A stretch of DNA of 64,000 bases from Dendrophyllia cribrosa (lineage: Eukaryota > Cnidaria > Anthozoa > Scleractinia > Dendrophylliidae): contig JAJLRJ010000002.1 in NCBI GenBank assembly GCA_024195265.1, positions 21,658,570 through 21,722,569 of the forward strand, read 5' to 3'. Made by a program: the position numbers and the translations under genes. Under the pieces are notes generated by a model that searched no databases, was not told the origin of the DNA, and saw only the letters and a program-made list of their open reading frames with translations. This document shows, piece after piece, positions 13,501 to 21,860 of the stretch (its first letter is position 1; every line of letters begins with the position of its first letter).

Positions 13501-13697
13501 TGTTAGGAACGTTTGAGGCGACATTTTACTTAAGAAAAGTCTAGTTCTTTAACTAATTTATAAAAAAAATTTAAGATGACCATAAGGTCTTCCGAACAGT
13601 TTTCCGTCGAAACTATTTGTTGGATAATCATGATTTACATACCTTTGCATGTGACTGCGTAGGTGAGAGTGAGAACGAAAGCCAAAAAATGAATCAT
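1..13697 (-). CDS. Gene A: tandem paralogue of gene B, 5' exons only (3' part off window)
   Basis: A second copy of the same gene, in the same orientation and downstream of gene B. Visible coding exons are 13643-13697 (signal peptide), 7218-7511 (SUEL 1), 5101-6129 (SUEL 2 with Ser-rich insert), 1310-1486 (TSP1) and 1-136 (SUEL 3, cut by the window edge). Every junction is phase 1, so the chain reads through without frameshift or stop. Exon by exon it matches gene B: the first SUEL exons have the same length (294 bp) and differ at 7 of 98 residues, and the TSP1 exons have the same length (177 bp). No disabling change is seen in the visible part, so gene A looks intact. Whether it keeps the full polycystin C-terminus cannot be seen here. 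Intron 1 is much longer than in gene B because of inserted elements between 8019 and 13140. Confidence 0.85.
137..1309 (-). other. Gene A intron 4
   Basis: Aligns to gene B intron 4 over its outer parts (TTTG-rich tract near 240-260; the region 840-1250). It lacks the 850-bp TIR element and the 1.1-kb tetranucleotide array found in gene B. Its TTTG/TTGG tract spans only about 1026-1050. No coding sequence seen. Confidence 0.6.
1310..1486 (-). CDS. Gene A exon 4: thrombospondin type 1 repeat
   Basis: A 177-bp phase 1-1 exon with acceptor TTGTAACAG and donor GTAAGT. It encodes EQWGSWSSCPDVCG, then a basic stretch (QVRRRVC) and CYKGCFG, the W-x-x-W-x-x-C, R-rich strand and paired cysteines of a TSP1 repeat. 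The gene B counterpart (58791-58967) has the same length with a few substitutions (for example WSSC to WNSC). TSP1 repeats usually bind glycosaminoglycans or matrix proteins. It follows two SUEL domains, matching the module order seen three times in gene B. Confidence 0.9.
1561..1620. repeat. (TAA)n microsatellite at left flank of a gene A-specific insertion
   Basis: About 17 near-perfect TAA units, with a smaller tract near 1700-1717. Together with the (AAT)n tract at 4515-4559 it brackets the roughly 3-kb block of intron 3 absent from gene B. Confidence 0.85.
2061..2198. repeat. Imperfect inverted repeat (foldback)
   Basis: About 23-bp arms at 2061-2083 and 2176-2198 match as reverse complements with two mismatches (core AAATACAGGGATTGCACC and GGTGCAATTCCTGTATTT). 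Probably part of a small non-autonomous transposon; ends not resolved. Confidence 0.55.
2768..3428. mobile_element. TTAA-flanked MITE-like element, 661 bp
   Basis: Termini GGTGGCTCC and GGAGCCACC are perfect inverted repeats, each bordered by TTAA (2764-2767 and 3429-3432). A TTAA target duplication points to a piggyBac- or Kolobok-type transposase; which one cannot be decided here. No transposase ORF inside, so non-autonomous. Lies in gene A intron 3 and is absent from gene B. Confidence 0.75.
4351..4485. mobile_element. Palindromic foldback element
   Basis: Arms of about 51 bp (starting TTTACCGGCC and ending GGCCGGTAAA) are reverse complements with few mismatches, joined by a GC-rich centre of about 30 bp. 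The transcript could form a long hairpin. Absent from the gene B intron. Confidence 0.75.
4515..4559. repeat. (AAT)n microsatellite
   Basis: About 15 AAT/TAA units at the right border of the gene A-specific part of intron 3; homology to gene B resumes within about 100 bp. Confidence 0.85.
5101..6129 (-). CDS. Gene A exon 3: SUEL lectin 2 split by a Ser/Thr-rich insertion
   Basis: A 1029-bp phase 1-1 exon (acceptor TTCTATCGCAG, donor GTAAGG). The first ~35 residues start a SUEL fold (NCPMSQVIVIHYLEW) and the last ~60 finish it (CWGKRNC, FGDPYR, LLRIFIKHSC). Between them lies a Ser/Thr/Pro-rich stretch of about 240 residues, largely coded by a GAT/ATC trinucleotide repeat read as TCA on this strand (about 5318-5790). 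The whole exon is open in both gene copies although repeat lengths differ, which supports translation. The usual FGDPC cysteine is Tyr here. It could act as a mucin-like spacer. An alternative is that the repeat is removed by unrecognised splicing. Confidence 0.8.
6583..7135 (-). mobile_element. Penelope-like retroelement fragment in gene A intron 2
   Basis: Gene B reads directly from CATTTCTTTATC to TTTTTCTATCAG; gene A has about 550 bp inserted at that point. The insertion contains a GIY-YIG ORF and a short 66-bp tandem duplication (about 7015-7120). The reverse transcriptase part is missing. Confidence 0.7.
6805..7065 (-). pseudogene. GIY-YIG endonuclease C-terminal fragment (Penelope-like element)
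   Basis: The 86-residue frame contains VVYEFKCDLC, then TNYIGYTCRHLHQRVDEH and later KNFKVLKKCRNKLES. That is the CxxC, NYIG(Y/E)T, R...H and downstream NF-x-x-L pattern of the GIY-YIG nuclease that closes Penelope-like polyproteins. It stops early (NAAY then stop), where family members continue into an EMLFI-type helix, so this is a truncated relic. It has no link to the polycystin reading frame. Confidence 0.75.
7218..7511 (-). CDS. Gene A exon 2: SUEL (D-galactoside-binding) lectin domain 1
   Basis: A 294-bp phase 1-1 exon (acceptor CATTATCAG, donor GTAAGT). It encodes a complete SUEL/Gal_lectin domain: VCALNLTSITC, ALYGRSDNVTC, VLPVCQGKSSCVI, DSPCDGNNTNYLNISYSC. The LYGR strand, C-x-GK-x-x-C loop and final L-x-I-x-Y-x-C are diagnostic. 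Eight cysteines allow the usual disulfides. SUEL domains bind rhamnose/galactose-type sugars. It follows the signal-peptide exon directly, so it forms the mature N-terminus. Confidence 0.92.
7565..7733. mobile_element. MITE with CAKTGGCGGATC termini, copy A
   Basis: Termini CATTGGCGGATCCAGG and CCTAGATCCGCCACTG form an inverted repeat, flanked by ATTAG (7560-7564 and 7734-7738). The same element sits at the same site in gene B (62339-62502), so it inserted before the gene duplication. Confidence 0.8.
8019..8781. mobile_element. TIR element (CCGTATTTCCTCGA termini, TA target duplication), 763 bp
   Basis: Termini CCGTATTTCCTCGAATAATA and its reverse complement are flanked by TA on both sides. 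Gene B (around 63020) carries the empty site ACAATATG, so the element inserted in gene A with duplication of TA. It carries GGGGGCGATTATTCGAGGGA-type subterminal repeats and an internal ORF (8207-8563). The superfamily is not assigned; a Tc1/mariner-like TA target is only one option. Confidence 0.8.
8207..8563 (+). CDS. ORF inside TIR element, uncharacterised
   Basis: A 118-residue frame containing VLVGHVPIELSHLVC and later AEVFGKRTLENGLVVPAVYS. The GHVP...E(I/L)S motif followed by EV-GKR and GL-VP recalls a short HIRAN-like ORF that I believe recurs in coral repeats; this is recollection, not a search result. It lies wholly within the transposon ends and lacks transposase motifs. It may be a captured or structural fragment. 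Confidence 0.35.
   Translation: MQEGQKRRSKAYDDFAAGLYKDGKDSSGGSDVLVGHVPIELSHLVCTLLNAEDSNEGDAEVFGKRTLENGLVVPAVYSLRTKNKNVSDVLNKELQGIKEKVKYMNITIEKTVTKPVLL
9086..9988. mobile_element. TTAA-flanked TIR element, 903 bp
   Basis: Termini GGTCGCGGGGGACAGG and CAGGTATCCCCTGCGACC are inverted repeats with TTAA at 9082-9085 and 9989-9992. It contains an internal inverted pair near 9731-9750 and 9849-9868 (core CTCGGTGTAAGAACCTGT). No transposase seen. In gene A intron 1, absent from gene B. Confidence 0.7.
10340..10987. mobile_element. TIR element with GGCTGCGGCCGCACT termini
   Basis: Terminal inverted repeats of about 15-25 bp at 10340 and 10987; the CGGCCGCA core recurs inside near 10462 and 10901, and GGTTAA-type words recur throughout. 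About 650 bp with no recognisable protein. Confidence 0.65.
11301..11388. repeat. 8-bp minisatellite (GGAACGCC)x11
   Basis: Eleven perfect copies of GGAACGCC, followed by variant units (GGAATACTAAAACCC) to about 11430. Its perfection implies recent expansion. Confidence 0.95.
11795..11818. repeat. Poly-C tract
   Basis: A run of about 24 C. Similar tracts of 15-36 bp occur at 26067, 45609, 45817 and 63820 and as poly-G at 37882 and 63679. Confidence 0.9.
13271..13457. mobile_element. MITE with CAGGGGYGTAGCT termini, copy A
   Basis: CAGGGGTGTAGCTGG and CCTAGCTACGCCTCTG are inverted termini, flanked by CATTT on each side. The same insertion is at 63656-63855 in gene B, so it predates the duplication. 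Inside are G- and C-runs that differ in length between copies. Confidence 0.8.
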
Positions 13698-13764
13698 CTT
13701 GCTTGTTTGACGAGAAACATGTACTTTTGGAGGAAACAAGTCAGCTTTTACTCGCACCAAGCAA
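13643..13764 (-). CDS. Gene A exon 1: start codon and signal peptide
   Basis: Acceptor CATTTCTTTTCCAG opens a 67-base untranslated leader; the ATG is at 13695-13697 and the peptide is MIHFLAFVLTLTYAVTCK. It then splices at GTATGT (donor 13637-13642) in phase 1, exactly the phase needed by exon 2. The hydrophobic 15-residue core followed by A-V-T-C is a typical secretion signal, as required for an extracellular lectin N-terminus. Because an acceptor precedes the leader, at least one untranslated exon should lie further right. The gene B counterpart is just beyond the window. Confidence 0.8.
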
Positions 13765-14400
13765 CTGGAAAAGAAATGATATATCATAAATGACAAGAGA
13801 TTATCATTTCCTCAAAATAACGATTACTCTACACTTTCCACATACCAAATAAGAAATCAAACAGACTGCAACGTCCTTAAACCGACCGCGCCCATTATAG
13901 ATTTGAGTTCACTGTTAAATATTGGTAATAACACCTTATGACAGCAATAAAACAATCGATTATGTAGATTTTCAAAGAACAGTTTACTAGTGATTATTTC
14001 TTCGCGTCGGAGGTGAATTTTTATTCGATATTGGTAAGTAAACCCACGGAACGGAAATAATAATAATAATTACAATCTTTCAACAGGAAAGCCCATTCAC
14101 CCAAAAGTGGTTTTCAATAGGGTCCTGTATGTATGAAAAGTTGTAAATAAAAAAAGTAAGAAAGTAAAATGTTTTTGTTTACATTCGTAAATGACTTAAA
14201 CAAAGAAGTTCTTCGTTCATTTAAAGATATTTAGAATCATGTCTACTTAATTAATCGGGAAATCGTGAAACTTTCAAGTATCACTCAGTCAAAATAACCG
14301 CATGTAAATAACGTATCTTTTTTAATTCGGATATTTCGACACAGCATTGTGTGCAGGATCATTATCTCGAGTGCCTACTTAAAAAAATATTTGTGCGAAT
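13765..14400. other. Presumed first 5' UTR intron of gene A, no gene seen
   Basis: AT-rich sequence with a short (AAT)n run near 14058. No ORF with recognisable content on either strand. Confidence 0.5.
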
Positions 14401-14420
14401 CAAATAAATGAAAATAGCCT

Positions 14421-14672
14421 ACAAGTCTCGTGTCACCAGCATGCCAGTCCAGATTTTAATCTGATTCGAGCCTGATTTCTTTTCTTATTGTGTTTTACGT
14501 ATTTTACCCTGTTTTACCGTATACTTTCCCAGAGTCAAACCTTGATTTAGGTAAGGAAAAATATCCTAAGTTTGTTTCCAAATGATTATTGACATGAAAA
14601 CGAATACTAGTCTACAAGTCTCGTGTCCCAGCATGCCAGTCCGGATTGCAATCTGATTCCAGTCGCTGATTT
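14421..14672. repeat. Diverged direct duplication, period ~191 bp
   Basis: The word CTACAAGTCTCGTGTC plus GCATGCCAGTCC and AATCTGATTC recur at about 14420-14480 and 14611-14670. Spurious short ORF only. Confidence 0.6.
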
Positions 14673-15197
14673 GTTTTTGTTTTGTTGTATTGTGTCTTAC
14701 ATGTACAGTATTGAAACTCCCGAGGCACACCTCAAGTCTTTGAATATAGCTTTAATCATACGATCTTATCTTTTGTATTTTTCTTTACTTTTGCCGAATT
14801 CTCGCCTCTCTCAGGAGTGAAAAGAATTAAACGTTGAAAACTTGTGATTTTAAAACCCCTCAAATGTGACAAAACATCATCCGTACCTTTCTCCTGCTGG
14901 TTCATTATCAAGACTGTATTTACAGTGTTAGCTTTGTCGATTGTTTATTTTTCCAAGCGTCCTCCAATTTCAAGTAGTATATACTGAACTGTCATTTATC
15001 CCGTGTACAGCCATCCCTTGCCGTTAAGAAAAATGAGAAAAAAACGTCTTTTGCACGAAAGAGGTTTAGTTTTATTTTTTTTTTGCCGACCACTTTTCTT
15101 TTCAAGGACAAAAGTTAATAAAGCAATTGATTATTCGACTGTGACGTCAGTTTACCTTATAAGGAAAAGATAACACGCAAAATATCCCAGCGTATAC

Positions 15198-15376
15198 ACC
15201 TTATTCATAAATGGCGGCCGATTTATTATTCTTTTATATGTATGTTAATTAGCCTCACTGGCCTCGGTAACATGTGCAAAATTCAAAAGAATTTTTACTC
15301 TAAAATGAGGCCAGTGAGGCAAATTAACATAAATATAAAAGAATAATAAATATAGGCCGCCATTTATGAATAAGGT
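15198..15376. mobile_element. Palindromic MITE, ~70-bp arms
   Basis: Arms beginning ACCTTATTCATAAATGGCGG and ending in its reverse complement at 15376 continue inward to GGCCTCACTGGCCTC-type sequence with few mismatches; the loop is about 40 bp. Foldback structure, non-coding. Confidence 0.8.
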
Positions 15377-15579
15377 CTATTACACAGTAGATTGTCGTAT
15401 TACACCTTAGTATCCCGGTTTGAACACATATAAGCTATAATAAAAGGAATTTTAGTCGAATAATAAATCCATTATTCGATGGTTTAACAGATAATACGTG
15501 CGGACATGCATGCATGGAGAAACCATCGAATAAGCTAGGCCGGTGTATGTACTTAACTGTCAGCCAGCCTTTGTACCGC

Positions 15580-15850
15580 CGGCTTTTCAAGAAAAATTTA
15601 AATTAAAATTCTCTAACACGAAAGAAGTATTGTACTTTTTTGTTAATCTTTTTTTTTTTTGCAATAAAATACAAATTTCAAACAAGAAAATACTCGTCTG
15701 TACAACCGCCCCCTCACCTCAAGAAAACTTGATGGAAAACAAACATCAAATGTTTCTAGTACGAAAGAAGTGTAGTTTGAATTTTGTACCGATCATTTTT
15801 CTTTGTATAAAATACAAATATCAAACACGAATTAAAATAGTTGTACTGCA
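15580..15850. repeat. Diverged tandem duplication, ~150-bp period
   Basis: Two imperfect copies share CGAAAGAAGT, ATAAAATACAAAT and TCAAACA words. Nothing coding recognised. Confidence 0.45.
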
Positions 15851-16071
15851 GATTGTGATGCGTTAATTAAAAATAACTGTTTTTACTTCGATAACCGACT
15901 AGTGCAAGGCTCAACACATCTGTTTCGGCGACCATATGTTGCAAGCTACTCTAGCTTGTTAAACAAGACAGAGTAAAAGTCCGCAAGCAATAACTCCATT
16001 TCATAATAATCACGGAGAAATCAATAATTACGGTGAAATCGTTCACATAAGATAAGATAAGAAAGCCTTAC

Positions 16072-16145
16072 CCACTTAGCGGCTACTTGCGGGTTGATCT
16101 GATCTGAGAAATGTTGTTTATGACCATGATGTCGATGACTGTCTC
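16072..16145 (-). other. Candidate 5' UTR exon of gene A
   Basis: Bounded by an acceptor (TTAAAATTTGTTACAG) and a strong donor (GTAAGG) 74 bp apart on the minus strand, between the coding start and a further donor at 18546. It has one short upstream ORF (ATGGTCATAAAC... ending TAG). It would fit the leader required by the acceptor before exon 1, but no transcript supports it here. Confidence 0.4.
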
Positions 16146-17039
16146 CTGTAACAAATTTTAAGAGAATAACTTCCATAAAAGCGCGCTCTAATGGTTGAAA
16201 TTTCTTTTTTTTAATTCACCTCACTCTGTAAAAATAAGGTGATTTATTTTTACTTGAGTTTAGTATTAGGCCTGGTTTTGAAACGAAAACCAAGAGTTTG
16301 CATGAAGTCTTGTGTTTTCGCTTATGGTTGCGTTGTGCTTGTATCGCTAGTGAAAATAGGGTCTTATTTTCAGGAAGAAATAGAAAAGGTTTTGTCATTC
16401 TTCCATAGAATCAATGAAACAGTGTAGCGATAAAACTCTCGCATCTACTTCTCGTGTTTCTACGTTGTTTAATCGTGTTTTTAAGTCTTAATTATGAACG
16501 TAAGTTGTTATATCGCCCTTTTAACAGAGCGGTGACATCATCAATTAAGTTCGATATTGAACGAATACGAATCGAAGGCTCTCGCGTTTAGGGGATGTTT
16601 TTTTTAAAGACCATTTTTAATAACGCGGCCGATTTTATTTTTGTCCCTGACAATTAAATGTTGCTTCAAACTGATCTCCCGTGTGCTGATGATACACGGT
16701 GTTGTACTGTGGAGCAAATTGAAAAAATCATCAAGGAAAGTTCAAGACAAACAAATGGATGAGAAGAGAAGAACCAATACTAATTTACTCTCTTTAAATC
16801 AGATGAATTAAACAGAACGAGGCGAAAATCATTTCAAGGGTGCTATCTAGAGGACACAGCATCAAGCCATCAAAAACAGGTCACGAATATTTTTGACCGC
16901 CTATGTGAAACATTACTTCAAAAGGTTAAAACATAATGATCCATCATTCAAAGAAAGACCGGCTTTTACAGCTTCTTTGACTGTTTATTGTCAGCAATTA
17001 ATTGGCACCGACTACTGAGTCTTTATCGCCTGTAGACAT

Positions 17040-18190
17040 AACATGATCATTGGCATAAGATAATTGAAGCAAAAACGAAGCAATTAACATTGAGGCCCAC
17101 GTTTTTAATTTATTTTTAAAAATATTAACTGAAGTACAGTTCTTTATTTCAGTGGGTAAAGGGTTCCACGATTTATGAGCAAAGACAGAGAACGCTCTGT
17201 CTTCATAAGTCTTTAAATTAGTAGCCTGCGAGCAGGCTCACTTGTTTGGGGTATCGCGCGAGTATCTTGGCGGCGAAGCCGGCGAGAAGAATGTTCAAGG
17301 AAAAGTGAGCCTGCACGCGGGCTACATGATTTTTTAATTCACCGCGTTCACCGACGAACGGGGCGATCCGATTCTTCATGATAATATTTTGCTATCTGTC
17401 GCGAAAATCTTCACGTGCAACTTTCTGTCATGTTTGTTTACATTTTGCTTTGCTCCTATTGGATAGTTATCTGACACAGGTCAAATGCCGACTTGACACC
17501 TCGCAAGGGGCGGAATTAAAAAATCAATAGCCCGCGTGCAGGCTCACTTTTCCTTGCCCCATTCTTCTTGCCGGCGAAAAAAAAACTCGCGCGATACCCT
17601 AAACAAGTGAGCCTGCTCGCAGGCTATCAAATTAGAGAAAAGGATAACTAATAGTTTTAAAGACGAAGATCTAAGCTTACGTGCTGGGGTGTTAATTGAG
17701 AGTAGATCTTGAATATAAACGGGTGCTAAGTCAAGAAGAGATTAAAAGTATAAACAGCAAAATTTTAAAAACAACACGTTGATCAACTAAGAGCCAATGG
17801 AGATTTCTTAGTATCGGGGTGATGTGGTCGTATTTTCTTCCTTTCACTATAAGGCGTGCCGCACAGTTTTGAACCTGTTGAAGTTTTTGGATTAAGTTGT
17901 TCGGTAGCCGATATAATAGCGAATTACAACTATACGCGAGCAATGTTTCTAATGTGAAAAAAAGACGACTTGAAGATAGCTGCTACTTGCTTTTCAAAGT
18001 TAAATTTATCATCTAAGATAACTCCAATATTTTGAGCAGCATCTGTACTGTAGCCATTGTGGGGGCCTAGCAATAAAACTTCTAACTGTGTTTTAGGTCG
18101 ATGTTGAGATCCTATAACAATAAGTTCGTTATTGTTTTTGTTCAGCTTCAGTTTGTTAATGGTCATCCATTTATCAATGTCCTTCATACA
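17040..18190 (-). pseudogene. LINE (CR1/L2-like) reverse transcriptase 3' fragment, broken
   Basis: Minus-strand pieces read in order: DIDKWMTINKLKLNKNNNE and GVILDDKFNFEKQV (about 18187-17950), then QNCAARLIVKGRKYDHITP and LRNLHWLLVDQR (about 17870-17760), APVYIQDLLSINTPARKLRS (about 17720-17660) and, after an insertion, RAFSVFAHKSWNPLPTEIKN (about 17200-17130). This is the C-terminal part of a non-LTR retrotransposon polymerase. Frames shift near 17940 and 17730, and a foldback element interrupts it at 17221. Dead copy. Confidence 0.8.
17221..17628. mobile_element. Foldback element inserted into the LINE relic
   Basis: Arms of about 120 bp (outer end GTAGCCTGCGAGCAGGCTCA against TGAGCCTGCTCGCAGGCTAT) are near-perfect reverse complements. 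It is flanked by AAATTA on both sides (17215-17220, 17629-17634), and removing it with one AAATTA restores the LINE sequence. Confidence 0.85.
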
Positions 18191-18545
18191 TGATTGAATA
18201 ATTTGGACCGATTAATTCCTGTACTCAAGAGAAGATGATTTTAAAAAACCCAATCGTACCCTTAAATTGCATAAACTTCAAACATAGGTACAACAAAGGC
18301 ACTTAAGAGATCTTATTTTAGAAAGACGTTTTAGCCATAAATTGCCTTTACCGTGTTTGCCCTAATCGTACCTTTGAATTGCACGAACTTTCCACATGGC
18401 AGAATTAATTGTGCTGATATAAAATTCCCTGCTGCAGAGTTTTCGCCTTAAATCTAATTAAATTGCCGACCATCACAGAAAAATAAAGCATCATCTACGT
18501 ACCTTCCCTTGAAGCCTCGGTTTTATTTCTTAGTCGGTCACTTAC

Positions 18546-18600
18546 CACTGCAGTCCGCCGTTTTCCTCGTTTGCATCGCTAACATAAGATTACACATTGC
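18546..18600 (-). other. Candidate first (non-coding) exon of gene A, donor at 18546
   Basis: CTGCAGTG followed by a consensus donor GTAAGTGACC on the minus strand. Only the donor is supported; no TATA box or initiator could be assigned, and the 5' end shown is arbitrary. Confidence 0.2.
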
Positions 18601-19590
18601 ATTTCTTTGCGAAACAAAGCAAAGACACTTTTACCGGATGGATCGACGCACAAGTGACCAATAAAAGCAAATCAAGTCAATTGGAACCCAAGAATGGCGC
18701 TGAAACGCGATAAACATCGACAAATCCCACCATTGCTAAACAGCGCTAAAGATAAGCAGCAAAATAATATTTCCCATGGTTTCGAAATTTATGTCTAGTC
18801 TGCCGTAAAGAGATCAAATTTATTTTTGCTGAATATCAACTACAGTGCCGATTAATAGTGTTTTAAGTCTGTTTTTGTTCACAGGAAACGATAACTATAG
18901 ACAGATAGGGATTATTGGGTGCGAAAAAAAAAAAAAAGGAATGTGTGAAAACTGAGCCGTACGATTTATACAAACGCGTGAATTTCCAGGGCGAATTTGG
19001 ACCCCCTAATGCGTGCAATAAAATCGATCCTCTGGCTTGTGATGGCCATGTAACAGAATCCGGAATCTCGAATCCAGGAATTTTTTATATTGGAATTCGG
19101 AATCCAGTGAACTGGAATCCGGAACCCACAAAAGCTTGGAATTCGCAACCGAACGTTGAGTATGGGATTTTCCAAATTGATAAGAACATTCTAAGAACTC
19201 TGCCAAGGTTGAGATTGACTTAAGAACGTTTTATGTTATATTTTTCATATAAGACGTTGTGTAATTTGTCTTGACTGCCTGCTTATGAAATCTGTAACAC
19301 ATTTTAAGGTAATGTCCGCTGCTCATGCACAACAAAGTTTTAACATAAATGCATATTCTAGAAAAACAAAACGGAAACTGTAACCACAAAGCTGATACTA
19401 TAAATACTTCTGGTCACGTCCGGTGTAGCTTGAGAAGAGCTTAAAAACATCAGGCACAATTATGGCCAAAATATTTAAGAACATTATGTTTCGATTTAGC
19501 CTGAACTCCGATTTTTGACGTTCTTATAATATTAAAAAAAAATGAGTGCCAATACCAGATAAAACGCTTTGTCTACTTTGGCGTTACTGT
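18601..19590. other. No gene recognised
   Basis: Contains GGAATCCGGAATC-type short repeats at about 19055-19150 and otherwise AT-rich sequence. ORFs here lack any recognisable motif. Confidence 0.5.
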
Positions 19591-19591
19591 A

Positions 19592-19939
19592 CAAGCGCTT
19601 GTGGTGTATAGAGATAAGGCCAAGAGACAACTCATTTAATTGGCACAGTATTTGTTTGAACATGAGCTAATTTTAAACGGGATGTTGGAGCTTAAATGAA
19701 AATTAATTTTATATTATATATTTAAATTGCCATGGAAATAATGCATAAACATTTACTTCGGTGGCCGAAAATTTCTGAAAACCGACTACATTTAATAGTA
19801 TAAAAAATATTTTAAACGGTACTTAATGAGTGGCAATTTGTTAAAATTTGAGTATTTTATTTTAAGACACTGCATGCAACAGTATGGATAGACCAGAATG
19901 ACTGAACGGAATACGTAAATTGTCATGGCTGTACATGTC
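19592..19939. repeat. Direct duplication, copy 1 (empty site)
   Basis: Aligns with 20571-21211 (shared CAAGCGCTTGT, GAGACAACT, GAATACGTAAATTGTCATGG, CTGTACATGTC). It lacks the 260-bp TIR element and shows the uninterrupted site TGCATAAACAT. Confidence 0.8.
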
Positions 19940-20570
19940 AAATACTTTTGATCGCAAAACTGTGTGAGCCTCAGTACGTGTTAAATTCAGCTTAACATGT
20001 ACACACCCATTAAAATTCGTTAGCTTACAACTCGTAAAGGCTGCAGGGGTTTCAATAAAATTTGAAGTAGGCAGTGCGTTTGAGTACAGTAACCGACTGT
20101 ATCAACAAGTTTTAAAATAATTTTTCTTATATTTCTTCAATTTGGTGGGGAAAATAGCTGACTTCTCCAGGCAAAGTAGCCGACGGTTTTCGTCGGCCGT
20201 CGGTGCTTATTGAAAGCCCTGGGCTGGTTCCTGACTTCATTGTATCTTTGTGCAAAAATGATGGAAACGGCTGTAGAAAAATTTACACGAGGAATGTTCA
20301 TGAAATCTTTCATAACGAATACCAAAAACCGGCTGTAATTGGTGTATTGCGACCGAGACAACGTGTCTTCAAGAATGACAAAAACTAAAACAGTTCTATC
20401 CTTGAGCAACTGAAAGAATAACTAACCTTTTGCGTTGGTTGTTTCAGGAATCAATGAAGTCAACACAAAGAAAGGAATGTAACCAGGATGAAAAGAGAAA
20501 ACATGGCCGATTTGATCACCTGCTCACGAGATTTGGGCAAAGCTGAGCATGATTTCAACGGGACGATCTT

Positions 20571-21211
20571 CAAGCGCTTGTCGTGTATGGAGATAATACC
20601 AAGCTAGAGACAACTAATTTAATTGGTACAGTGTGTGTTCGGAACATAGCTAATTTTAAACTACATTAGAATCGCCATGGAAATAGTGCATACCGTATTT
20701 TCTCGATTAAACGCCGGGCCCCGAATAAACGCCGGGTATAATAGAGGAAGTTGTAAGTAAGCCCCTCAAACGTTTATTTGTGGTATAATAAACTTAAGAT
20801 TTAAGGGCAAGGTACACGGCTGCCAAGAAAAACGAATAATAACCCTTTTTAAAAAAATGCAAGCGAGAAAAAACTGCCGATTCAAAGAAACGCCGGGTCC
20901 ACAAGGCCAAGTTTGAAATAAACGCCGGGGGCGTTTAATTGAGAAAATACGGTAAACATAATTACTTACGAGTTCCGCTTCTCTTATATTATTTATATGA
21001 CTTACAACACCTGCAGCACTATTTATTAGGTGGCTGAAATGTCTGAAAACCGACTACATTTTAATAATACGGAAAACATATTTTAAATGGACGTACTTAA
21101 TGAGTGGCATTTTGTTGAAACTTGAACCTCTTATTAGACGACTCTGCGGCCAGTATGGATAGACCAGAAATGACTGAACGGAATACGTAAATTGTCATGG
21201 CTGTACATGTC
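20571..21211. repeat. Direct duplication, copy 2 (with TIR element inserted)
   Basis: The second copy of the 19592-19939 segment, about 980 bp away, interrupted by the element at 20693-20952. Confidence 0.8.
20693..20952. mobile_element. TIR element (CCGTATTTTCTCGA termini, TA target duplication), 260 bp
   Basis: Termini CCGTATTTTCTCGATTAAAC and GTTTAATTGAGAAAATACGG are flanked by TA on both sides. The sister copy of the host segment has the empty site. Non-coding; shares end motif with 8019-8781 and 38381-38688. Confidence 0.85.
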
Positions 21212-21392
21212 TGTCAAAACATCACTAATTATCCCAAAGCTTTCTGTTAAACAACTTGAAAATCAACTTAGAAGGAATATTTAATATTCTTTATTTAGCT
21301 AAAGGGATGCAATTCGACTTTAAAAATTGTGTAAAAATGTTTCTTTAAGATCTGACGCCTTTTTAGATTTATAAGTTTAAACTGGTGCCCGG

Positions 21393-21431
21393 CAAAAATT
21401 TGTCGGGATCGGCGATCCCGACAAATTTTTG
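21393..21431. repeat. Perfect 19-bp palindrome with 1-nt spacer
   Basis: CAAAAATTTGTCGGGATCG, one G, then its exact reverse complement. It would form a stable hairpin. No adjacent gene assigned; may be an element end. Confidence 0.85.
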
Positions 21432-21860
21432 GAAACATTTTTCGGTGAGTGTTGATAAAATAAGAACAAAGGTAAGTTCTATGTGTTTACAAAAATGAAA
21501 GAAAGTAAAAACAAAAATATTCTTGAGCAACTAAAACTGCCGCGAGATTGCCGCGACTAGTCGTTTTAATTAAAACCCGTTTTGAATCGTGCGGCGTTGG
21601 TCGCCGAGAGTAGATTTTTTTGCCGAAATTGAGTAGTTCATACAACGGCAACTAATCGCCTCGTGTGTGCCGACAAGAAGCAAAAATAATAAATATGTGA
21701 CGCATATGTAAATTCTAAATATGTCAGACTATTTCTTATAAGTAAATCCGTAAAAATTTATCTGGTTGTTGTGTATAAAGACAAGGTTGTAACTATTACT
21801 TGTAAAACCCCTGATGAAAACCGCGATAGTCGGCCGAAACGCGTAGGATAATGAACAAGT

